Source: Oxalobacteraceae bacterium UBA6018
GTDB taxonomy: Bacteria > Pseudomonadota > Gammaproteobacteria > Burkholderiales > Burkholderiaceae_D
Length of the DNA stretch: 64,000 nucleotides
Assembly: GCA_002428015.1 (NCBI GenBank)
Contig: DIZW01000109.1
Coordinates: 54,592 to 118,591 of the forward strand
Direction: 5' to 3'
Shown: one piece after another, positions 1 to 6,604 of the stretch
Layout of the letters: every line of letters begins with the position of its first letter
Position numbering within the stretch: the first letter of the stretch is position 1
Translations under genes and position numbers: made by a program
Notes under the pieces: model-generated
The model's database searches: none
What the model was told of the DNA's origin: nothing
The model's input: only the letters and a program-made list of their open reading frames with translations

Positions 1-1542
1 CGCCAGGCCGGCATCCATTCCGGCTACGCCTTCCCGGTGGCCTACGATAGCGACGACGGCTGCCGCCACCGCCCCGGCGTGCTGATCTTCTTCAGCTGCC
101 TGGCGCGCCAGCGCGCCGCCCAGCTGCCCAACCTGTCGGCCGCGATCGGCGCGCTGATCGCCCAGACCGCGCAGCGCATGGCGCAGCAGGAGAGCATCCG
201 CGAGCTGGCCCAGGTCGACGGCCTGACCGGGCTGGCCAACCGGCGCCACTTCCACGACCTGCTCGCGGCGGCCTGCAAGCGCGCCGCGGCGCGCGGCACG
301 GCCATCGGCCTGTTGTTCATCGACCTGGACCGCTTCAAGCCGATCAACGACGGCCTCGGTCACGCCGCCGGCGACGCCGTGCTGCGCCAGTTCGCCCAGC
401 GCCTGGCTGCGCTAGCGCCGCCCGGCTGCCAGGCCGGCCGGGTCGGCGGCGACGAATTCGCGCTGTTCTTCGACCCCGGCACCGGCCAGCAGGCGGGCGC
501 GGGCCTGCTGGCGCTGGCCAACGCCGTGCTGGCCGCGGCGCGCACGCGCTTTCTGGTCAATGGGCGCGAACTGGTGATCTCGGCCAGCATCGGCGTGAGC
601 CTGTTCCCCGACCACGGGCGGCTCGGCGCCGAGCTGCTGCGCCACGCCGACAGCGCCATGTACCGGGTCAAGCGCGCCGGACGCAACGGCATCGGCTTCT
701 ATTCCGGCGACGGGCCCGGCGGCGAGCTGCCCAGTCACGCGGCCCTGCTGCAGCAGTTGACCGTCGAGGCCGAGCTGCTCGACGCGCTCGACGGCGGCCA
801 GCTGTTCGTCGAGTACCAGCCGGTGTGCGACACCGCCGCCCAGGGCTTGCGCGCGGTGGAGGCGCTGGTGCGCTGGCGCCGTCCGAGCGGCGAGATCGTG
901 CGGCCGGACGTGTTCATCCCGATCGCTGAGCAAAGCCACCTGATCGTCGACATCGGCCGCTGGGTGATCCGCCAGGCCTGCAAGGACCTGGCGCGCATGC
1001 ACGCGGCCGGGCTGGAAGGCCTGCAGGTGAACGTCAACATGGCCGCGCTCGAATTCTTGAACGTCAATCTGCCGCTGGAGCTGGCCGCCATCGCCGACGC
1101 CGCCGGGGTCGATCCCCACCACGTGTGCCTGGAGCTGACCGAGGGGATGATGATGAACCACGCCGAGCAGGTGATCCCGGTGATGCACGCGCTGCGCCGG
1201 CGCGGCTTCAAGATCAGCGTGGACGATTTCGGCATGGGCTACTCCTCGCTGTCGCGCCTGAAGGACCTGCCGATCTCCTCGCTCAAGATCGACCGCTCGT
1301 TCGTGAACGGCCTGCCGGGCGACCACCACGATTGCGCCATCGTCCGGACCATCCTCGACATCGGCCGCAACATGCAGCTCGACGTGATCGCCGAAGGGGT
1401 CGAGACCGAGTCGCAGCTGGACCACCTGGGCCGGCTCGGCTGCCACCTGGTGCAGGGCTATCTGACGGGTCGCCCGATGGCGCTGGCCGCGCTGGTCGAG
1501 CGCCACGCCGCCCCGTGTTCCCATACGCTTGTCCACTCATAG
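1..1542 (+). CDS. GAF-GGDEF-EAL c-di-GMP turnover protein (5' partial)
   Basis: The reading frame is open from the first base, so the N-terminus lies outside the window. The first visible stretch looks like the end of a GAF sensory domain. A diguanylate cyclase domain follows with an intact GGDEF motif (nt 444-458), then a phosphodiesterase domain with an intact EAL motif (nt 859-867), a DDFG segment, LKIDRSFV and an IAEGVET segment. The catalytic residues I can recognise are all present, so both synthesis and hydrolysis of cyclic di-GMP look possible. The RxxD inhibitory site normally found nine residues before GGDEF is absent (P and C occupy the R and D positions). No membrane segment is visible in this part. 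The stop overlaps the ribosome site of the next gene, which suggests co-transcription. Confidence 0.93.
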   Translation, partial: RQAGIHSGYAFPVAYDSDDGCRHRPGVLIFFSCLARQRAAQLPNLSAAIGALIAQTAQRMAQQESIRELAQVDGLTGLANRRHFHDLLAAACKRAAARGTAIGLLFIDLDRFKPINDGLGHAAGDAVLRQFAQRLAALAPPGCQAGRVGGDEFALFFDPGTGQQAGAGLLALANAVLAAARTRFLVNGRELVISASIGVSLFPDHGRLGAELLRHADSAMYRVKRAGRNGIGFYSGDGPGGELPSHAALLQQLTVEAELLDALDGGQLFVEYQPVCDTAAQGLRAVEALVRWRRPSGEIVRPDVFIPIAEQSHLIVDIGRWVIRQACKDLARMHAAGLEGLQVNVNMAALEFLNVNLPLELAAIADAAGVDPHHVCLELTEGMMMNHAEQVIPVMHALRRRGFKISVDDFGMGYSSLSRLKDLPISSLKIDRSFVNGLPGDHHDCAIVRTILDIGRNMQLDVIAEGVETESQLDHLGRLGCHLVQGYLTGRPMALAALVERHAAPCSHTLVHS

Positions 1543-1550
1543 GAGCCCGC

Positions 1551-4109
1551 ATGCAAAACGCCACCAGCATGGCCGCGTTCAAGGCGCACGCCGGCGCCGA
1601 TATCTACCTGCCCTTCATGCGCGACGTCGCCCGTTGCGAGCAGTCGCTGGGCGAACTGAACGTCATGTGGCGCATGATCGAGGCGTCGGCGCGTATGAAC
1701 TGCGCCGAGGAGGCCGCGCCCATCCTGCCCACCATCGCCGCCACCCGCGACGGCTTCAAGGCGCTCGAACGCGAACTGGTCGACAGCCTGGTGAACGAGA
1801 AGCTGCGCACCGTGCAGGCGGAGATCGCCACCAAGGCCAAGTACGTGATCGATATCGTGGTGCGCAACCTGTACGAGCGCACCGCCGACGTGGGCTTCCT
1901 GGCGATCGACGAGGAGCTGTGCCGCTTCGTGGCCGGCAGCGGCGCGCCGGCCAGCCAGGTGCGCGCGCGCCTGCAGGCCTACCGCGGCAAGTACAGCGTG
2001 TACGACGAGATCCTGCTGCTCGACACGGCCGGCAACGTGCTGCTGCAGGCCGACGGCGGCACTCCGGTCGAAGGCAGCGCCGACCCGCTGATCGCGCAGA
2101 CCCTGGCCGCCGCCAGCCACGTGGAGACCTTCCGCGCCAGCGATCTGCGCCCGGGCAAGGCGCGCGCGCTGATCTACTCGCGCCGCATGCTCGACCCGGA
2201 CAGCGGCGCGGCCGTGGGCGTGCTGTGCCTGTGCTTCGCCTTCGAGGAGGAGATGGCGGGCATTTTCGCGGCCCACCGCGACCCCCAGGCGCGCTCGAAC
2301 ATGCTGCTGGTGGACGGCGCCGGCACGGTGCTCGCCAGCGCCGACCACGACTGGATCGCGCCGGGCGGCACCGTGCCGCTGGGCGCGCGCCAGGGCGACG
2401 CGCTGACCATGTACCGCGGGCGCCAGTACCTGGTGCGCACCTTCGGCGCCGCCGGCTACCAGGGCTATCCCGGTCCGCCCGGCTGGCACGGCCAGGTGAT
2501 GATTCCGCTCGACGTGGCCTTCTGCGGCAGCGGCGGGCACGCGCTGGCGGCGCTGGCGCCGCGCGTGGCCAGCGGCCTGCTGGCGCACGCGCACGCGTTC
2601 TGCCCGCCGCTGCACGAGATCCTCGACGCCGCCGAGACCATCCGCCGGGTGGTGTGGAACGGCCAGGTGATGACGGCCGGGCAGGGCCGCGACCTGGGGC
2701 GCCTGAAGGCGATCCTCGAGCAGATCGGCGACACCGGCAAGCGCAGCGACGAGCTGTTCGCCGGCTCCATCGGCGAGCTGTACGACACCGCCCTGGCCGC
2801 GCGCCTGGCCAACGCCGAATACGTGGCGCGCCTGCTGGTCGATCTGCTCGAGCGCAACCTGTACGAGCGCGCCAACGACTGCCGCTGGTGGGCCTTGACG
2901 CCGCTGCTGCGCCACACCCTGGCCAACAGCGAGCGCGATTGGGAGAGCCTGGCCCAGCTGGGCCCCATGCTTGACTTCATCAACCGGCTCTACACGGTGT
3001 ACACGCGCCTGTTCGTGTACGACGAGCGCGGCGTGATCCTGGCCAGCAGCCGCGACGACAGCCACGCGCCGCTGGCCGGGCAGTCGATCGACCCGGCCAT
3101 GCTGGCCCAGGTGCACGCGCTGGCCGACGAGCAGGCCTACGCGGTCAGCCCGTTCGAGGCGAGCGCGCTGTACGATGGCCGCCCGACCTATGTGTACCAC
3201 GCGGCCGTGCGCGACCCGTACGACGCGCGCCAGATCGTCGGCGGCATCGGCATCGTGTTCGACGCCGAGGTGGAGCTGGCCGCGATGCTGGCCGGCGGCC
3301 TGGACGAGCAGCCGTCGATGCATGCGCTGCTGGTCGAGCGGGGCGGCGCCGTCATCGCCAGCACCGACCCGGCGCGTCCGGTCGGCTCGACCCTGGCGCT
3401 GGACGACGGCGCGCTGGCGCTGGAGAACGGCGGCGGCGCCGCGCGCATCGTCGAGCACGACGGCCAGTACGCGATCATGGGCTTGACCGCAGGCGCCGGC
3501 TACCGCGAATTCAAGCGCAGCGACGGCTACCGCGCCGACGTGATCGCGGTGGTGTTCGACGCGCTCGGCGCGGTCGACCCGCACGCGCGCGCCACCCGCG
3601 GGGAGGCGCTGCGGGCCACCCAGGCCGGCGGTGGCGCCGAATTCGCCACCTTCTATGTCGATGGCGAGTTGTTCGCCATGGCCGCGGCCGACATCGTGCA
3701 GGCCTTGCCCGGCGCGACGCTGCAGCCGCTGTCGATGGGGGCGCGGGCCGAGCGCGCCGGCGTGGTGGCGCTGCCGGACGCCGAGGGCGGCTTCGTGTGG
3801 GTGTTCGACCTGCGCTACCTGGTGTGCAAGGTGCCGACCCGGATCGGCGGCGACAGCCAGATCGTGATCGTGCGGCGCGGCGCCAACACGGTGGGCCTGC
3901 TGGTCGGCGCGCTCGACGCGGTGCCCCAGTTCGAGCTCGATCAGATCGTCGCCACGCCCTTTGGCGGCGGCGACCTCAAGCTGGTGCCCCAGGTGATCAT
4001 GGCCAACGGCGGCGCGCTGCTGATCCAGGTGGTCGACAGCGCCTATCTGTTCGCGCGCCTGTTCGACGCGGGCGCGCCGCGCTCGGCGCTGGAGGAGGCG
4101 CTCGCGTAG
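1551..4109 (+). CDS. Double-Cache sensor protein with C-terminal CheW domain
   Basis: The protein has 852 residues. The start is ATG 1551 behind an AGGAG at 1541-1545 that overlaps the stop of the preceding c-di-GMP gene. Two related halves each carry a helical segment containing NLYERA/NLYERT, followed by a Cache/PAS-like sensory fold with motifs such as YSVYDEILLLD and YTRLFVYDERG. The last roughly 150 residues resemble a CheW coupling domain (FATFYVDGELFAM near its start). I see no signal peptide or hydrophobic helix, so it is probably cytosolic, unlike most Cache proteins. By family logic it could link a small-molecule signal to a chemosensory array. It sits between a c-di-GMP enzyme and the nitrate regulator NasT. 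The CheW assignment is moderately confident; the ligand is unknown. Confidence 0.8.
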   Translation: MQNATSMAAFKAHAGADIYLPFMRDVARCEQSLGELNVMWRMIEASARMNCAEEAAPILPTIAATRDGFKALERELVDSLVNEKLRTVQAEIATKAKYVIDIVVRNLYERTADVGFLAIDEELCRFVAGSGAPASQVRARLQAYRGKYSVYDEILLLDTAGNVLLQADGGTPVEGSADPLIAQTLAAASHVETFRASDLRPGKARALIYSRRMLDPDSGAAVGVLCLCFAFEEEMAGIFAAHRDPQARSNMLLVDGAGTVLASADHDWIAPGGTVPLGARQGDALTMYRGRQYLVRTFGAAGYQGYPGPPGWHGQVMIPLDVAFCGSGGHALAALAPRVASGLLAHAHAFCPPLHEILDAAETIRRVVWNGQVMTAGQGRDLGRLKAILEQIGDTGKRSDELFAGSIGELYDTALAARLANAEYVARLLVDLLERNLYERANDCRWWALTPLLRHTLANSERDWESLAQLGPMLDFINRLYTVYTRLFVYDERGVILASSRDDSHAPLAGQSIDPAMLAQVHALADEQAYAVSPFEASALYDGRPTYVYHAAVRDPYDARQIVGGIGIVFDAEVELAAMLAGGLDEQPSMHALLVERGGAVIASTDPARPVGSTLALDDGALALENGGGAARIVEHDGQYAIMGLTAGAGYREFKRSDGYRADVIAVVFDALGAVDPHARATRGEALRATQAGGGAEFATFYVDGELFAMAAADIVQALPGATLQPLSMGARAERAGVVALPDAEGGFVWVFDLRYLVCKVPTRIGGDSQIVIVRRGANTVGLLVGALDAVPQFELDQIVATPFGGGDLKLVPQVIMANGGALLIQVVDSAYLFARLFDAGAPRSALEEALA

Positions 4110-4285
4110 GGAAAGAGCGCGCGGACGGGGCGCGAACAGGGACGCGCGCCGGGCGCCGGTGAAAACGGCGCCGGAACGGTAAAATGGGCGCCGCGCACCC
4201 GTCCCGGCTTCTTCCAGCCGGTACTGGTGCATTTTTTGCTTACGGTTTCGGCAAGCGTGTTACTTTTTTACTGAACAGTATGGTC
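4110..4285 (+). other. Intergenic region upstream of nasT
   Basis: About 175 bases. It holds one GC hairpin (GGCGCCG at 4152-4158 pairing with CGGCGCC at 4166-4172) with no T-run behind it, then an AT-richer stretch just before nasT. I see no convincing promoter or ribosome site. Confidence 0.4.
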
Positions 4286-4915
4286 ATGTCCCAGCGCCAC
4301 CTGCGCATCGTCGTCGTCAATCCCGTGATCCTGGAAGGCGGCGAGGACGACGAAGCCGTGGCCGCCCAGGTCCAGCGCGGCCAGGCCTTGCGCATCGGCC
4401 TGCTCGAATCGGGCTACGACATCGTGGCCTCGCTGCCGGCCGATATGTATTTGCCGGAGCGCATAGCCCAGCTGCAGCCGGACATGATCATCGTCGACGC
4501 CGAGTCCGACGCCCGCGACGTGCTCGAGCATATTGTGATCGCCACCCGCGACGAGCGCCGCCCGATCGTCATGTTCACCGAGGACGAGGACACCTCGACC
4601 ATGGACGCGGCGATGGCGGCCGGGGTGTCAGCGTATATCGTGGCCGGGCTCCAAGCCGAGCGCATCAAGCCGGTGCTGAACGTGGCGATGGCGCGCTTTC
4701 GCCAGGACCAGAAGCTGCTGGCCGAGCTCAATGAGACGCGCCACAAGCTGGCCGAACGCAAGCTGATCGACCGCGCCAAGGGCTTGTTGATGAGCAAACA
4801 GTCGCTCAGCGAGGAGCAGGCCTATCAAAAGCTGCGCACGATGGCGATGAACAAGAACCTCAAGCTGGCCGAGATCGCCCAGCGCATCCTCGACGTCGAA
4901 GACCTGCTGGGCTAA
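4286..4915 (+). CDS. nasT: NasT-type ANTAR-domain antitermination regulator
   Basis: The protein has 209 residues from ATG 4286 (ATG 4280 is equally possible; neither has a clear ribosome site). The N-terminal half is a receiver-like domain: a candidate phospho-acceptor Asp is in MIIVDAESD, but the usual acidic pair after the first strand is replaced by VVVNP. The C-terminal ~60 residues are an ANTAR RNA-binding domain (ERKLIDRAKGLLM, then EEQAYQKLR). In the NasT family ANTAR binds paired hexaloop hairpins in leader RNAs and prevents termination. Such hairpins lie 250-315 bases downstream, ahead of narK-nirBD-nasA, so the target is visible in the window. The usual partner NasS, a nitrate-binding inhibitor, is not encoded next to it. 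Confidence 0.93.
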   Translation: MSQRHLRIVVVNPVILEGGEDDEAVAAQVQRGQALRIGLLESGYDIVASLPADMYLPERIAQLQPDMIIVDAESDARDVLEHIVIATRDERRPIVMFTEDEDTSTMDAAMAAGVSAYIVAGLQAERIKPVLNVAMARFRQDQKLLAELNETRHKLAERKLIDRAKGLLMSKQSLSEEQAYQKLRTMAMNKNLKLAEIAQRILDVEDLLG

Positions 4916-4955
4916 GACCCCCCCTCCCTGGCCGGCCCCACAAGCTTGTGAATGT

Positions 4956-5050
4956 TGCATCGCGGCGTAGCGCGGGCGCCGCCGGCCGGTCCAGCGTGGT
5001 GCGGGCGGCCCCACGCATCATTTTGGGGATTGATGCACCGCAATGTAGCG
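4956..5050 (+). promoter_or_regulatory. Two NtrC-like enhancer sites (direct repeat)
   Basis: Two 17-base copies of TGCAYCGCRRYGTAGCG occur at 4956-4972 and 5034-5050, identical at 13 of 17 positions and 78 bases apart. The left half resembles the TGCACC half of an NtrC site; the right half is a poor match. They lie about 85-180 bases upstream of the sigma-54 promoter, the usual distance for an enhancer. An inverted repeat GCATCA/TGATGC (5015-5020 and 5031-5036) overlaps the second copy. The NtrC assignment is inference from sequence and position. Confidence 0.5.
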
Positions 5051-5133
5051 CCACCGGCCCCCGCCGCACCCCCACTTGCCCCGCCCTTAGTCCGCCACCT
5101 CCCTCCACCCCACGTTTCCCCCTCCCATTGAGC

Positions 5134-5149
5134 TGGCACGGTGCTTGCA
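5134..5149 (+). promoter_or_regulatory. Sigma-54 (-24/-12) promoter of the nitrate operon
   Basis: TGGCACGGTGCTTGCA matches the RpoN consensus TGGCAC-N5-TTGCA with the invariant GG (5135-5136) and GC (5147-5148) at the required spacing. The expected transcript start is near 5160, just before the first leader hairpin. Such a promoter requires an AAA+ activator, presumably NtrC, tying the operon to nitrogen limitation. Confidence 0.88.
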
Positions 5150-5163
5150 TAACAGTAGACATC

Positions 5164-5229
5164 GGATCAACGGCGATCCCAGTACACATTGAGCTGATCT
5201 AACGGCGGATCAGCAGGACAACGGCGTCC
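5164..5229 (+). ncRNA. NasT-responsive leader: three AACGGC hexaloop hairpins
   Basis: Three consecutive stem-loops carry the same six-base loop AACGGC, with A at position 1 and G at position 4 as in ANTAR targets. Hairpin 1 is 5164-5179 (stem GGATC/GATCC). Hairpin 2 is 5193-5214 (stem GCTGATC/GATCAGC plus a T-G closing pair). Hairpin 3 is 5216-5229 (stem GGAC/GTCC). The classical ANTAR motif has two hairpins. The 3' half of hairpin 3, including part of its loop, is also the 5' arm of the terminator that follows, so hairpin 3 and the terminator are mutually exclusive. Stabilising hairpins 2 and 3 with NasT should let transcription continue into narK. Confidence 0.9.
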
Positions 5230-5281
5230 GCCCAGCTTGGTTTTTATTAAACCTCGCCGGTCGGACGCCATTTTGTTTTTA
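5223..5281 (+). terminator. NasT-controlled intrinsic terminator (attenuator)
   Basis: GGCGTCCG (5223-5230) pairs with CGGACGCC (5262-5269), followed by the T-rich run ATTTTGTTTTT. A nested hairpin GGTTT/AAACC (5239-5243 and 5249-5253) lies inside. The 5' arm is shared with the third hexaloop hairpin. It ends 14 bases before the narK start, a standard position for leader attenuation. Confidence 0.9.
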
Positions 5282-5294
5282 TCGGGATAAGAAA

Positions 5295-6593
5295 ATGGCC
5301 AACAAAGCTTCCAACATCGCACTCTTTTCCATCAGCTCGGCGCCGATGCGCGCCTTCCACCTGACCTGGATGGCGTTTTTCGTGTGCTTCTTCGCCTGGT
5401 TCGCCTGCGCACCGCTGATGCCCGTTATTAAAGGCGAATTCGGCCTGACGATCGCGCAGATCGCCAACATCAACATCGCCGCCGTGGCCATCACGATCCT
5501 GGTGCGCCTGGTGATCGGCCCCATGTGCGACCGCTTCGGCCCGCGCAAGGCCTACACCGGCCTGCTGCTGCTGGGCGCCATTCCCGTGCTGGGCGTGGCC
5601 GGCGCCCAGAGCTACGAGAGCTTCCTGTTCTTCCGCCTGGCCATCGGCGCGGTCGGCGCCAGCTTCGTGATCACCCAGTACCACACCTCGGTGATGTTCG
5701 CCCCGAACGTGGTCGGCACGGCCAACGCGGCCGCCGCCGGCTGGGGCAACGCCGGCGGCGGCGCGGCCCAGGCGCTGATGCCTTTGCTGATGGGTGCGAT
5801 GATCATGCTGGGCGTGTCGAGCAGCATGGGCTGGCGCGCCGCCCTGGTGGTGCCGGGCGTGCTGATGCTGATCATGGCGGCCGTGTACTGGAAGTTCACC
5901 CAGGACTGCCCGGAAGGGAACTACGACGACATGCGCGCCGCCGGCGTCGCCATCGAAGCGGGCAAGAAGGGCGGCTGGGACAGCTTCAAGAAAGCCAGCG
6001 GCAACTACCGCGTGTGGATGCTGTTCGTGACCTACGGCGCCTGCTTCGGGATCGAGATCTTCATCCATAACATCGCCGCCGTGTACTACACCGACCACTT
6101 CCACCTGAGCCTGGGCCAGGCCGGCATGGCCGCCGGCAGCTTCGGCCTGCTGGCGCTGTTCGCCCGCGCCCTGGGCGGCTGGGTGTCGGACAAGATGGCC
6201 GCGCGCGGCACCATCAACAGCCGCGTCACGTTGCTGTTCGTGATGATGCTGGGCGAAGGCGCGGGCCTGTGGCTGTTCTCGCACGCCGGCAGCGCCGCCC
6301 TGGCGGTGGCTGCGATGCTGGTGTTCGGCCTGTTCACCCACATGGCCTGCGGCGCGACCTACGCCCTGGTCCCGTTCATCGACAAGCGCGCCCTGGGCGG
6401 CGTGGCCGGCATCATCGGCGCCGGCGGCAACGTGGGCGCGGTGCTGGCGGGCTTCCTGATGAAGAGCACCGGCGACATCCAACAAACCCTGAGCATCCTC
6501 TCAGGCCTGGTCCTGCTGTCCGCCCTGTGCGCGATCGCGGTACGCCTGTCGGTGCTGGACGCCCCCGCGGCAGCAAACAACGCAATCGCTTAA
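5295..6593 (+). CDS. narK: NarK/NasA-type nitrate/nitrite transporter (MFS)
   Basis: The protein has 432 residues and about 12 membrane helices, in the nitrate/nitrite porter family of the major facilitator superfamily. Two glycine-rich family signatures are visible: AAAGWGNAGGGAAQAL in the first half and AGIIGAGGNVGAVLAG in the second. It should import nitrate, and perhaps exchange nitrite, across the inner membrane for the assimilatory enzymes encoded next. The start has a weak GGATAA ribosome site, 14 bases past the attenuator. As first gene of the operon it is the direct subject of NasT control. Direction of transport cannot be read from sequence. Confidence 0.93.
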   Translation: MANKASNIALFSISSAPMRAFHLTWMAFFVCFFAWFACAPLMPVIKGEFGLTIAQIANINIAAVAITILVRLVIGPMCDRFGPRKAYTGLLLLGAIPVLGVAGAQSYESFLFFRLAIGAVGASFVITQYHTSVMFAPNVVGTANAAAAGWGNAGGGAAQALMPLLMGAMIMLGVSSSMGWRAALVVPGVLMLIMAAVYWKFTQDCPEGNYDDMRAAGVAIEAGKKGGWDSFKKASGNYRVWMLFVTYGACFGIEIFIHNIAAVYYTDHFHLSLGQAGMAAGSFGLLALFARALGGWVSDKMAARGTINSRVTLLFVMMLGEGAGLWLFSHAGSAALAVAAMLVFGLFTHMACGATYALVPFIDKRALGGVAGIIGAGGNVGAVLAGFLMKSTGDIQQTLSILSGLVLLSALCAIAVRLSVLDAPAAANNAIA

Positions 6594-6604
6594 GGAGAAC
6601 GAGC

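Noticed and set aside
412..458. Product-inhibition site (RxxD) in the first GGDEF domain
   Set aside because: The positions nine and six residues before GGDEF are Pro and Cys, so the site is absent.
1458..4232. 924-codon minus-strand open frame opposite the Cache-CheW gene
   Set aside because: His/Arg/Gly-rich composition typical of an antisense frame in GC-rich DNA; the plus-strand protein has clear domains.
4948..5202. Small plus-strand open frame upstream of narK
   Set aside because: It overlaps the enhancer repeats, the sigma-54 promoter and the first leader hairpin, has no ribosome site and no recognisable product.
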